From NCBI GenBank assembly GCA_905215855.1, contig CAJMRT010000024.1, forward strand, positions 1 to 30,952: a stretch of DNA of 30,952 nt, in the 5' to 3' direction. The position numbers and the translations under genes are program-made. Position 1 is the stretch's first letter, and every line of letters starts with the position of its first letter. This DNA is from an uncultured bacterium (GTDB taxonomy: Bacteria > Bacillota > Clostridia > Oscillospirales > Acutalibacteraceae). Of this stretch, positions 1-7,922 are shown one piece after another. Under the pieces are notes generated by a model. The model had not been told where the DNA came from. It saw only the letters and a list, made by a program, of their open reading frames with translations, and made no database searches.

Positions 1-568
1 TAACAATGTCAGATTTTAATTCTTTTTCAGAACTAATACAACAAATACTCAAATAACCGTTATTTTTACCATTAAAATTATTAAATATGGATAAAGAAGT
101 AACAGAAAGCTCGTTATTATTCTTTATCAGAACAATGTGCTCTTTCACTTTTTTTAAGGCTTCTTTATCTTTTGAAAAAAGTTGCAAAGTTTTTGTATCC
201 GAAAAAGTGGTATAAGTCAAAGGCGAAATTGTGCTTTCTTTTGAAATATAATTTATATCCGTTTTAAGTGTTTTTTCACCGAGATTTGAATCTATAAGAT
301 ATAGTTCAAGTTTTGAGAGGGTAAGCATTGGAATATAAGTTTTCTTTGCTAATATTACCGCTTTTTCAAGGCTTTCGGCTTCAACCGATACGCTATGCAC
401 ATCTTCGCTGTTTTCAAGCAGATAGAAATTATACACGGTTTTGCCCGACTTATTTTCTGCCGTAATCGTCTGTACAAGCGATGAAGTGTCAATGCGGTTT
501 GAGTGGGAACATCCGCCTAAAATCAGGGCAATTGCAAAAAGCGGTATTAAACATAGTTTTTTAATCAT
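1..568 (-). CDS. GerC-type spore germination lipoprotein (3' end outside window)
   Basis: The frame is open from an ATG at 568 to the left edge, 189 codons seen, so the C-terminal part is missing. Residues 1-19 form a signal peptide with a lipobox ending LILGGC, so Cys20 should be lipidated and the protein anchored outside the membrane. It overlaps the end of gerB by 8 bases and follows gerA-gerB, the usual A-B-C order of germinant receptors. The segment KTYIPMLTLSKLELYLI fits the Ger(x)C N-terminal domain, in which a run of the form 'l.lshlevlli' is common. The usual Trp-Asp-rich motif just after the lipid cysteine is absent, so this is a divergent member. Function is inferred mainly from position and lipobox: the C subunit of a nutrient-sensing germination receptor in the inner spore membrane. 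Confidence 0.75.
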   Translation of the reverse strand, partial: MIKKLCLIPLFAIALILGGCSHSNRIDTSSLVQTITAENKSGKTVYNFYLLENSEDVHSVSVEAESLEKAVILAKKTYIPMLTLSKLELYLIDSNLGEKTLKTDINYISKESTISPLTYTTFSDTKTLQLFSKDKEALKKVKEHIVLIKNNNELSVTSLSIFNNFNGKNNGYLSICCISSEKELKSDIV

Positions 569-1628
569 ATAGCTTTCTCCTATACACAAAAAGATAGATT
601 ATAGGAATCAAAAGTGCGGAAATAAAATTGAGTGCAGACAGAAAAATATTATTTAATAATAATTCTTTTACAGCATTATAGCTATCAGCACAAATAAAAA
701 GTACGAACATTATCAACGCAATTATTGCGACAAAGAGCAAAGTCTTTTTAGATGATGTATTGACAATGCAGTTTGAAACGCTGATTAGAACAGCAGTTTC
801 AAAGACAAACACGCAGGAGGTTACTGCGGCAAGATAAAAGCTGTCAAAGCCTTTCATATCACCGAAATAAGCAGTTTTTGACAATAGCTGAACAGAAAAC
901 GGTTGCTGTGCAGAATATGCACCGATAACAAAATCGACAAAAAACAAAGTCAGCATTAATGTGCCGAATATAATAAGAGTTGTAATTACAGGTTGTTTTA
1001 TCGACAGATTTTTGGTGCTTGTGGAATTGAATCCAAAAATAACAGGCAGAAACGCAAAGATTAAACAGTCTGCAACATTGCTACGAATATTTGAAAAATC
1101 GGGTGTAACAAAGGTGCTGTTCGGTACAAATTCAAAAGATTTTATATTTCCGAAAAATATCACGGCAAAAGCAATTATCAGAAATGCAAACACAAAAATG
1201 CTGACTCTTGAAAGCGGATTTATCCCCTTTGATGCACCGTAAACACAAATGCAAAGTATCAGAAAGGCAATCACCTTTGTGTCGACATCGGGATTAACTC
1301 CCGAAACAAACATATCGCAAAATCTTATCAGAAGAGAAACGGTTATCACAGTGAAATACATACAATAATATGCCGACACGAAGAGAAAGCCGGTTTCGGA
1401 AATATTTTTTGCAAAGGCTGAAAAATCAAGCCTTGTTCTGTGTTTAATTGAATAAAAAGGAACAAAGCACAGCAGAGTAAAAATTATTCCGAATCCGATT
1501 GACACAAGGCTTGAAAAAATGTTGTCACTCTGCAAAAAATTCCGTCCCATCAGTAGTATCGGCAAAACCGAGCATACAAACAGCGAAAGCATAAGTCTTT
1601 TTGACGGAAAAGTTATATTAGACTGCAT
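561..1628 (-). CDS. GerB-type spore germination permease (GerAB family)
   Basis: A 355-residue, very hydrophobic protein with about ten membrane segments, the length and layout of the GerAB/endospore germination permease family (APC superfamily). The B subunit of Ger receptors is thought to bind the nutrient germinant in the spore inner membrane. I take the ATG at 1628 (protein starting MQSNITFPSK) because AGGAGG lies just upstream; a frame extension to 1691 would overlap gerA deeply. The start overlaps the gerA stop codon by one base (TAATG) and the end overlaps the gerC start by 8 bases, so the three genes should be translationally coupled. The ligand cannot be read from the sequence. Confidence 0.88.
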   Translation of the reverse strand: MQSNITFPSKRLMLSLFVCSVLPILLMGRNFLQSDNIFSSLVSIGFGIIFTLLCFVPFYSIKHRTRLDFSAFAKNISETGFLFVSAYYCMYFTVITVSLLIRFCDMFVSGVNPDVDTKVIAFLILCICVYGASKGINPLSRVSIFVFAFLIIAFAVIFFGNIKSFEFVPNSTFVTPDFSNIRSNVADCLIFAFLPVIFGFNSTSTKNLSIKQPVITTLIIFGTLMLTLFFVDFVIGAYSAQQPFSVQLLSKTAYFGDMKGFDSFYLAAVTSCVFVFETAVLISVSNCIVNTSSKKTLLFVAIIALIMFVLFICADSYNAVKELLLNNIFLSALNFISALLIPIIYLFVYRRKLYD

Positions 1629-3082
1629 TACATCTCCTCCGTTTCGGGAAATTTCTGAACCTTGATTGTGTGCTTTGAAAGACTTTTCCAATCTGCTCTG
1701 ACAAAGACATCACGCATACTTCGCCAAGAAAATGGTGCAAGCGATGACATATACGGCACACCGACCGAGGTTTTTGAGCACATATTGACAAGCACTCCGC
1801 AGGTGAGCAGAACTATTCCCCACAAGCCGAACATTCCGCCTGCAATAACGCAGAAAAATCTCAGCACCATAATAGGCGGATAGAGTGCGGATGTGACATA
1901 ACTGCAAATTGCCGCAGTTGCTACGACCATAAGGGTTGACGAGCTGATTATACCTGCACTGACGGCGCTTTCGCCGATTACAAGCGCACCTACAATGCTG
2001 ACAGCGTGTCCGAGCGGTTTTGGAATACGCAGTCCCGCCTCTCTCATAACTTCATAGATAAAAGTTATGAGAATGACTTCAAGTGTTACGGGCAATGGTG
2101 TCTGCGATAACGAATCGGAGGTTTTCACAAGCAATCCGGTAGGAAAATATTCGGGGTGAAACTGTGCAAAAGCCGTGTATATTCCGGGTAAAAATACGGC
2201 TATGAAGAATGAAATATACTTTAAAATCCGTATAAATGCCGCATAATACGGACGGTTTGAATAATCGTCAACACTTTGAAATTCTTCGACAAAAAGGTGC
2301 GGAATTATAATTACCGACGGAGTTCCGTCAATCAGGATTGCCACTCTTCCCTCTGAAAGTTTTCCGCAAACCGTATCGGGTCTTTCGGAAATTCCGACTC
2401 CCGAAAAAAGCGATTTTGAGCTGTTATCTTCAAGATATTCGCTTAAATATCCCGATGCAAGAATCATTTTCAGATTGCAGTTTTCAAGCCTCTTTCTGAT
2501 TGTTTTAAGAATTTGCTTTGACACGCTGTTTTGAAGATAACAAATCATCATTTGCGTGTTTGAACTGTAACCGCTTGTTATGGTTTCAAAAACAAGGTCG
2601 GAACTTTTAATTCTCCGCCTTATCAAGGTCATATTGATTCTAAGCGGTTCGGTAAAGCCCTCTCTGCAGCCTCTCTGCACAACCTCACTTTCGGGTTCGG
2701 AAACGCTTCTGAAAGAAAAACCCTGCGCACCGATTGCAAGCATTCGACTGCAGCCGTCAACAACAAGTAAGGCAAAACCTGATGTTGAAAAGCTGATTGC
2801 CTCATCAATTGTCGTAAACTCGACAATCTCGCTTGATGTCAACACGGTATTTTTAATTGTGTCAAAGATTTCATCGGAATTCTTACATTCAAAATAATAA
2901 TCGAGCAAAGGATTTATTACCGACAACGCAAGTGTGTCTTTTCCGCACATTCCCTCAATTGTGATGATTGCGGATTTTATGCCGCATTTTCCTTTTAAAT
3001 TCATTTCACGAACCGTAAAGTCAGCCGAGTTTTTGAACATCTGCTTTAAGGTTGCAATATTTTCTCTTAACGAATTATACAT
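1628..3082 (-). CDS. GerA-type spore germination protein
   Basis: A 484-residue protein with the GerA family plan: a soluble N-terminal half (about residues 1-280) followed by a membrane domain with several helices (about 285-430) and a short hydrophilic tail. Recognisable family stretches include the region around EGRVAILIDGTPSVIIIPHLF and the Pro-rich start of the membrane domain (FLPGIYTAF). In Bacillus GerAA the A subunit forms oligomeric ion channels that open on germinant binding. First gene of the operon gerA-gerB-gerC. The start at 3082 has only a moderate ribosome binding site (GGTGATT). A sigma-G-like promoter lies 30-60 bases upstream, which fits forespore expression. Confidence 0.92.
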   Translation of the reverse strand: MYNSLRENIATLKQMFKNSADFTVREMNLKGKCGIKSAIITIEGMCGKDTLALSVINPLLDYYFECKNSDEIFDTIKNTVLTSSEIVEFTTIDEAISFSTSGFALLVVDGCSRMLAIGAQGFSFRSVSEPESEVVQRGCREGFTEPLRINMTLIRRRIKSSDLVFETITSGYSSNTQMMICYLQNSVSKQILKTIRKRLENCNLKMILASGYLSEYLEDNSSKSLFSGVGISERPDTVCGKLSEGRVAILIDGTPSVIIIPHLFVEEFQSVDDYSNRPYYAAFIRILKYISFFIAVFLPGIYTAFAQFHPEYFPTGLLVKTSDSLSQTPLPVTLEVILITFIYEVMREAGLRIPKPLGHAVSIVGALVIGESAVSAGIISSSTLMVVATAAICSYVTSALYPPIMVLRFFCVIAGGMFGLWGIVLLTCGVLVNMCSKTSVGVPYMSSLAPFSWRSMRDVFVRADWKSLSKHTIKVQKFPETEEM

Positions 3083-3111
3083 TTAATCACCGTCTTTACA
3101 TATCTGCTTTT

Positions 3112-3141
3112 TATTTTGCGGTATATCAGCTCAAATTATGC
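3112..3141 (-). promoter_or_regulatory. Candidate sigma-G promoter of the ger operon
   Basis: On the minus strand GCATA (3137-3141) is followed after exactly 18 bases by CAAAATA (3112-3118). The forespore sigma-G consensus is roughly GHATR, 17-18 bases, CATWHTA, so the -35 matches fully and the -10 matches at six of seven positions. The expected transcript start would leave a leader of about 20 bases before gerA. Spore receptor operons are known sigma-G targets, which supports the call, but no expression data are available here. Confidence 0.6.
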
Positions 3142-3163
3142 AAATATTAGTAACGGTGATGTT

Positions 3164-3832
3164 ATGTTAATTTCAATAATCAGAACAATTTTGCTTTATG
3201 CCTTTGTTATTTTGGCAATCAGACTTATGGGCAAACGGCAAATAAGCGATATGCAGCCGAGTGAGCTTGTCATCACGATGATAGTGTCGGACATTGCTTC
3301 AATCCCAATGCAAAACACATCTCAGCCGCTTTTGAGCGGAGTTATTCCCGTTGCAATTCTTGTTGCACTGGAAATTACAGCAAGCGTGATTATGATGAAG
3401 TGGAGCGGTTTTCGCAGTCTTGTGTGCGGAAAACCTGTTATTGTAATTAAAGACGGAAAAATTTTGCAATCTGCTATGAAAAAGCTGCGGCTTACAACCG
3501 AAGATTTGAGTGTCAGGTTAAGACAGCAGGGAGTTTTTTCAATTGAAGACATTCAGTACTGCATTGTTGAAACAAACGGCGAAGTCAGTATTCTTGAAAA
3601 GCCTGAAAAACGGCAACCCTCTGCCGAAGATTTCGGTTTGAAAATTAAAGACAACAAAATTGAAACGGTTGTTGTAAGCAACGGAAAAATTCTTCAAAAT
3701 TCACTAAATTTATGTGAAAAAGAAAAGGATTATGTCAAGAAAATTCTCGAAAAGAAAAATATTAAGCAAAATAATGTTTTTCTGATGACACTTGACGCAC
3801 TCGGAAATTACAACATTATAAAAAAGGAGTGA
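3164..3832 (+). CDS. DUF421 (YetF-like) membrane protein
   Basis: A 222-residue protein of the DUF421/YetF family. It has a hydrophobic N-terminus with three or so membrane helices (about residues 4-85) containing the family signature LMGKRQISDMQPSELVITM, then a cytosolic C-terminal domain with GKPVIVIKDGKI. I start at the ATG at 3164, after AACGGTGATGTT, because family members begin close to the first helix; an in-frame ATG at 3116 would add 16 polar residues. The gene is divergent from gerA and sits 4 bases before a DUF4363 gene, a pairing I recall from Clostridia. In Bacillus, YetF-like proteins have been linked to the spore membrane and germination, so the neighbourhood is suggestive, but the biochemical role is unknown. 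Confidence 0.85.
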   Translation: MLISIIRTILLYAFVILAIRLMGKRQISDMQPSELVITMIVSDIASIPMQNTSQPLLSGVIPVAILVALEITASVIMMKWSGFRSLVCGKPVIVIKDGKILQSAMKKLRLTTEDLSVRLRQQGVFSIEDIQYCIVETNGEVSILEKPEKRQPSAEDFGLKIKDNKIETVVVSNGKILQNSLNLCEKEKDYVKKILEKKNIKQNNVFLMTLDALGNYNIIKKE

Positions 3833-3836
3833 CGAT

Positions 3837-4217
3837 ATGAAAAGAATTTACATTGCACTTTCGCTTGTTTTGGCGGCACTTTTATTCGCTTCAATCGAAA
3901 CGGGATTTATTTCTGGCAAAACAGATTCGTTCATTGCAAAAATTGAACATGCCGACAGACTTATGAACAGGCTTGAATTTGACGATGCACTCAAAATTTG
4001 TGAAGAAACAGAAAAAGAATGGTATGACAGTGCAAAGCTGATTGATACCTTGCTTATACACGATTATGTTGACGACATAGGACTAAGCATTTCAAGAATG
4101 ACTGCCTTTGCCCAAAAACAGAACCGAGATATGTACTTTGCCGAAAGCGTTCAGGCAAAAAAAGAACTCGCCTCCATTAAAGAAAGCGAGTTTCCGTTAG
4201 TTGAAAATATATTATAA
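3837..4217 (+). CDS. DUF4363 family small membrane-anchored protein
   Basis: A 126-residue protein with one N-terminal hydrophobic segment (about residues 4-22, a signal anchor) and a mostly helical polar region rich in Glu, Lys and Asp. Size, single anchor and position just behind a DUF421 gene fit DUF4363. Start follows AAAAAGGAGTGACGAT, a strong ribosome binding site overlapping the end of the DUF421 gene. The two genes form a small operon that ends 3 bases from the convergent metal permease gene. A 7-bp stem (AACTCGC 4165-4171 with GCGAGTT 4186-4192) near the 3' end could help end transcription but is weak. Function unknown. Confidence 0.75.
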   Translation: MKRIYIALSLVLAALLFASIETGFISGKTDSFIAKIEHADRLMNRLEFDDALKICEETEKEWYDSAKLIDTLLIHDYVDDIGLSISRMTAFAQKQNRDMYFAESVQAKKELASIKESEFPLVENIL

Positions 4218-4220
4218 TTC

Positions 4221-5057
4221 TTACACAGAATTATTCTTTCTGATTTTGGAATTGATAAATTCAATCAGCCAGAATATGAGGAAAACGGCGGCATTGACTA
4301 TTACTACACTTGCACCGGTTGGAGTGTCGCAGGAATATGACACGCACATACCGACAAAGAAACAGCAGAGTGAAAGCACACCTGAGCAGAGAATTACCGC
4401 CTTAAATTTTTTGCACACTCTCATTGAAGAAAGTGCAGGGAAAATAATAAGTGCGGAAATAAGCAGAGTACCCATAATTCTCATACCGATTACAATTGTG
4501 AGAGCCGTAAGAAGTGCGATTACCGTGTTATAAACACCTGTTCTAAGACCTGTTGCCCTTGAAAATGTTTCATCAAAGGTTACGGCAAAAATCTTGTTAT
4601 AGAACAAAATGAATATTACGATTACAACAAGTGCAAGGATTCCGCACATAATAGCATCGGCTGTTGTTGTGGCAAGAATACTGCCGAACAGATACGAATT
4701 GAGGTCGGTATTCACACCCGATACACTGACAAAGACAACGCCTATTGCAAGAGCAGTACTTGAAATTATGGCAATTGCAGCATCACCGTTAATTTTGCTG
4801 TTCTCGGAAAGTCTTAAAAGCAGAAATGCCGCAATAATAATTACAGGAACGGCAACTTCAAGCGGTGCAAGATTGAGTGCCGCCGCAACTGCAAGCGCAC
4901 CGAATCCCACATGTGAAAGTCCATCGCCAATCATTGAATAGCGTTTTAAAACAAGCGTAACGCCGAGCAGAGCCGCACATAATGATACGAGTATGCCGAC
5001 AATGAATGCTCTGACTATAAAATTGTATGAAAACATTTCAAAAATCATATCAAACAT
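4221..5057 (-). CDS. Metal ABC transporter permease (ZnuB/AdcB/MntB family)
   Basis: A 278-residue membrane protein of the ABC-3 family with about eight helices. Family stretches include YSMIGDGLSHVGFGALA and LISALIIFPALSSM. It forms the transmembrane channel for divalent metal uptake together with the upstream ATPase and binding protein. The start is the ATG at 5057, preceded by GGAGGTGC and overlapping the ATPase gene by 8 bases; the frame stays open further upstream only because it runs through the ATPase gene. Third gene of a binding protein-ATPase-permease operon. Zinc is the likeliest substrate because of the His-rich binding protein, but manganese cannot be excluded. Confidence 0.9.
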   Translation of the reverse strand: MFDMIFEMFSYNFIVRAFIVGILVSLCAALLGVTLVLKRYSMIGDGLSHVGFGALAVAAALNLAPLEVAVPVIIIAAFLLLRLSENSKINGDAAIAIISSTALAIGVVFVSVSGVNTDLNSYLFGSILATTTADAIMCGILALVVIVIFILFYNKIFAVTFDETFSRATGLRTGVYNTVIALLTALTIVIGMRIMGTLLISALIIFPALSSMRVCKKFKAVILCSGVLSLCCFFVGMCVSYSCDTPTGASVVIVNAAVFLIFWLIEFINSKIRKNNSV

Positions 5058-5796
5058 TTTTTGCACCTCCGTGAACTCTGTGCTGACATTCATCACACGG
5101 ACAATCGCTGAGAATGAAACGCTTGCCTGCATCCGAATGGAGATACTGATGTGCAGTACCGTAAAAATACCAATTCTTTGCAAGGTGCAAAATCTTTGAG
5201 GCATTGCTCACGGCTGAATTAACATCGTGAGAAACCATTATGATAGTGATTCCGCTTTCATTCAGCTTTTTGATGAGAGCGTACATATCAGCCATTGCCA
5301 TTGGGTCAAGTCCGGTTACAGGCTCGTCAAGAATAATAAGTTTGTGAGTTGCACACAATGCTCGGGCGAGCATAACACGCTGTCGCTGACCGCCCGAAAG
5401 TTCTCTGAAACATTTCTTGCGTAAATCATAAATGCCTGTGAGTTTCATATTTTCAGCGGCTGTTTTTTTCTGCTCCCTAGAATAGAAAAAAGTGTGTTTT
5501 TTGTTAAGGCAACCCGAAAGCACAACTTCACTGACCGAAGCAGGAAAGTCACGCTGAATATCGCTTGACTGCGGAAGATAGCCGATTTCATTCTGTTTAA
5601 GTCCGTCACCGTAGGTAATTGAACCGCTCAAAGGCTTCAAAAGTCCGAGAAGAGCTTTCATAAGAGTAGTTTTACCCGAACCGTTTTCACCGACTATGCA
5701 GATATAATCCTTTTCTTTTATATCAACCGAAATATCATTGACAACGGTTTTGCCTTCATAACCGAGTGAGGCATTTTCAATTTTAATAAGCGACAT
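5050..5796 (-). CDS. Metal ABC transporter ATPase (ZnuC/AdcC family)
   Basis: A 248-residue nucleotide-binding subunit. Walker A is GENGSGKTT (residues 36-44), the signature is LSGGQRQR, Walker B is LIILDEP with the D-loop following, and the switch His is in VSHD. It drives metal import with the downstream permease. The start codon overlaps the stop of the binding-protein gene (TGATG), after an AGGAGG site. The extreme C-terminus is unusual: Cys232, Cys234 and Cys237 with His239 and His242, a compact set of possible metal ligands beyond the normal ABC fold. Confidence 0.93.
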   Translation of the reverse strand: MSLIKIENASLGYEGKTVVNDISVDIKEKDYICIVGENGSGKTTLMKALLGLLKPLSGSITYGDGLKQNEIGYLPQSSDIQRDFPASVSEVVLSGCLNKKHTFFYSREQKKTAAENMKLTGIYDLRKKCFRELSGGQRQRVMLARALCATHKLIILDEPVTGLDPMAMADMYALIKKLNESGITIIMVSHDVNSAVSNASKILHLAKNWYFYGTAHQYLHSDAGKRFILSDCPCDECQHRVHGGAKNV

Positions 5797-6782
5797 CAGT
5801 ATAACGCCTCCTTTAGTGCTTCAAGATTTTGCTCCATAACAGAAATATAAGTTGCTCCGTTTTCAAAATCTTCCTTTGTAACATTGTGACATGATGAGAA
5901 TTGCATTGTCTTGGCAGAAGAATCTTCGGAGATAATCTGCGCAATCTTACCGCTTGAAAGTTCAAGATAGAATACAACGGGAATATTATTTTCTCTTGTA
6001 AAATCAATCAAATGAGAAACAACCGCCGTACTCGGCTCGGTTTCGTGACTGCAACCCGGAAATGCACATTCATAGCCGAGGTCATAGTCGCTTACGAAAT
6101 AAAGAAACGGAAATCTGTCACCGAAAACAAGCGTGTCACGCTTTTTATTATTAGCAACCTCTGTAAATTTCTTATCAAGGTTGTCAAGACTTGAAATGTA
6201 ATCAGCTTTCTTTTCGTTGTAATAATCTGAGTTTTTGCTGTCAACCGAAATCAATTCATCTGCAATTGAAGCTGACATTCGCTCGGCATTTCTGATTGAA
6301 GTCCAGATATGCTCGTCATACTCCTCCCCCTCTTCGTGATCATGACCTTCGTCATTATCGTCCATATCTTCATGTTCAGCGTGTTCGTGGTTATGATCCA
6401 TTGACTGTTCGTGTCTGAGAGTAACATACTCCATCATCTTCATCACTTTGACATTTTTGTTTTCAATTGATGAAAGCACTCCGTCAACCCATTCGTCACT
6501 TTCGCCACCGTTATAAATAAAGAGGTCACAGTTTTCAATTGCAACAATATCGGACGGTGTGGGTTCATAGCTGTGTGGATCACTTCCCGGAGAAAGCAAA
6601 AGGCGAACATCAGCCTTGTCACCTGCGAGTTGTCTTACAAAATCATAGTATGGAAAAATTGTTGTGACAATGCTGATTTTGCCGTCAGAGTTTTGAACCT
6701 TTTCAGTTTTTCCGCAACCTGAAATTGAAAACAAACTGCAGATTATTACGGTAGAAAGGAAAATCGAAACAAGTTTTTTCAT
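5796..6782 (-). CDS. Zinc-type ABC transporter substrate-binding lipoprotein (ZnuA/AdcA family)
   Basis: A 328-residue cluster A-I binding protein. The lipobox SISGC makes Cys23 the lipid anchor. The first metal His lies in SDPHSYEP (His70) and the second in DEHIW (His158). Between them is an acidic His-rich loop (about residues 130-158, with HDHNHEHAEH and EGHDHEEG runs), a hallmark of zinc-binding members. Where ZnuA usually has a third His in an 'FHDAFGY'-like run, this protein has FGDRFPFLYF. I place the start at the ATG at 6782 with GGAG six bases upstream; a TTG twelve bases earlier is also in frame. First gene of the importer operon. Confidence 0.92.
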   Translation of the reverse strand: MKKLVSIFLSTVIICSLFSISGCGKTEKVQNSDGKISIVTTIFPYYDFVRQLAGDKADVRLLLSPGSDPHSYEPTPSDIVAIENCDLFIYNGGESDEWVDGVLSSIENKNVKVMKMMEYVTLRHEQSMDHNHEHAEHEDMDDNDEGHDHEEGEEYDEHIWTSIRNAERMSASIADELISVDSKNSDYYNEKKADYISSLDNLDKKFTEVANNKKRDTLVFGDRFPFLYFVSDYDLGYECAFPGCSHETEPSTAVVSHLIDFTRENNIPVVFYLELSSGKIAQIISEDSSAKTMQFSSCHNVTKEDFENGATYISVMEQNLEALKEALY

Positions 6783-6817
6783 ATATCGCTCCAAATTGTT
6801 TTAAGTACAAAATACAC

Positions 6818-6856
6818 AAATGGGATTGCATAAAATATCTTTATGCAACCCCATTT
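6818..6856 (-). terminator. Hairpin between secF and the metal importer operon
   Basis: Arms 6818-6834 and 6840-6856 form a 17-bp stem with a 5-base loop. On the minus-strand RNA the single imperfect position is a G-U wobble; on the plus-strand RNA it would be an A-C mismatch. This favours action on minus-strand transcripts, that is a terminator after secF. The following U-tract is broken (TTTGTGTATTTT). An operator role for the downstream metal importer cannot be ruled out. Confidence 0.6.
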
Positions 6857-6896
6857 TAATTATTTGCAGAATCGGATAAATTATCCGATGGCTGTT

Positions 6897-7922
6897 TTAT
6901 GCAGCTTTGGCAGCGGCTTTTTTAGCCTTTTTGTGGCGCTGCCACATAACCCAAAGCGGACCTGCGATGCAGATTGAAGAATAACAACCTGATACGATAC
7001 CGATAATCATCGGAAGAGCAAAACTCTGAACAGATGTGATGTTGAATGCACAAGCAACAATGTAAACAACAAGAATAGCTGAAAGTGTTGTAATAGAAGT
7101 CATAATTGTTCTCTTAATACACTTTGTACAGCTGAGGTTGAATACCTTGCCAACATCTGTTTTGCTGCCAACAAGCTTCTTTTCCTCACGAACACGGTCA
7201 TAGATAACAATTGTATCGTTAAGTGAGTAACCGAGAATCATGAGAACAACTGCGATAAAGCTTGCGTCAATCGGCATTTGGAAGATTACATACATAAAGT
7301 AAATCATTGCAACATCGTGGAAGAGGGCTACAAGAGCCATAACACCTGCTGAAAGACCACCGATTTTCTTAAATCTGATTGTTACATAAAGAACCATAAG
7401 TACGGCTGCAATTGCAACAGCAGTAAGACACTTGAGCAAGAAACTGAAGCCCATTGATGCGTCAACTGAGTTTGATTCAAGACACTTGAAGTCATTGTCC
7501 GGATACTGCTTCTGAAGATCCGATTCAAGGTTCTTCTGAATATCAGTTTTGATTGAATCGTTACCTGAGAACTGAACTGTTACTGTTGTGCCGCTGTTAC
7601 CCATAAGGTCCTGAGCATATGTAGTGGTGATTCTGTCCTCTGTTGTTTTAGCCTGAATAAAATCAGTAAGTTCAGACTGATTGATTTCACCGCTGTAGCT
7701 GAATTTAAGAGTAGCACCGCCTGAGAACTGAATGTCAAGCTGTGTACCAAAAATAAAGTTGCAGATGATACCGATAATAATAATAGAAAGGGAAATTCCG
7801 AAGAAAATCTTTTTGTGACCTACAAAGTCAATAATCTTGCGGCCTCCGTTATACTTATTAACAAATTCCTCGTCTGTAAGAGGGGCTTTTGAAACTGCCT
7901 TTGTCTGAGTTTTATCAGTCAT
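6897..7922 (-). CDS. secF: Protein translocase subunit SecF
   Basis: A 341-residue RND-type membrane protein with one N-terminal helix, a periplasmic-type P1 domain (about residues 70-155) and a block of five helices. The motif DASFIAVVLMILGYSLNDTI followed by VIYDRVREE is the classic SecF signature. With SecD it uses the proton or sodium gradient to help complete protein export through SecYEG. The start is the ATG at 7922 behind GGAGGTGC, overlapping secD by 8 bases; frame upstream of this lies inside secD. The C-terminus is Lys/Ala-rich. It ends just before a strong hairpin. Confidence 0.96.
   Translation of the reverse strand: MTDKTQTKAVSKAPLTDEEFVNKYNGGRKIIDFVGHKKIFFGISLSIIIIGIICNFIFGTQLDIQFSGGATLKFSYSGEINQSELTDFIQAKTTEDRITTTYAQDLMGNSGTTVTVQFSGNDSIKTDIQKNLESDLQKQYPDNDFKCLESNSVDASMGFSFLLKCLTAVAIAAVLMVLYVTIRFKKIGGLSAGVMALVALFHDVAMIYFMYVIFQMPIDASFIAVVLMILGYSLNDTIVIYDRVREEKKLVGSKTDVGKVFNLSCTKCIKRTIMTSITTLSAILVVYIVACAFNITSVQSFALPMIIGIVSGCYSSICIAGPLWVMWQRHKKAKKAAAKAA

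Noticed and set aside
6783..6880. A Zur-type operator upstream of the metal importer
   Set aside because: The only strong inverted repeat there fits a minus-strand RNA hairpin (G-U wobble) and does not resemble the Zur box I know from Bacillus.
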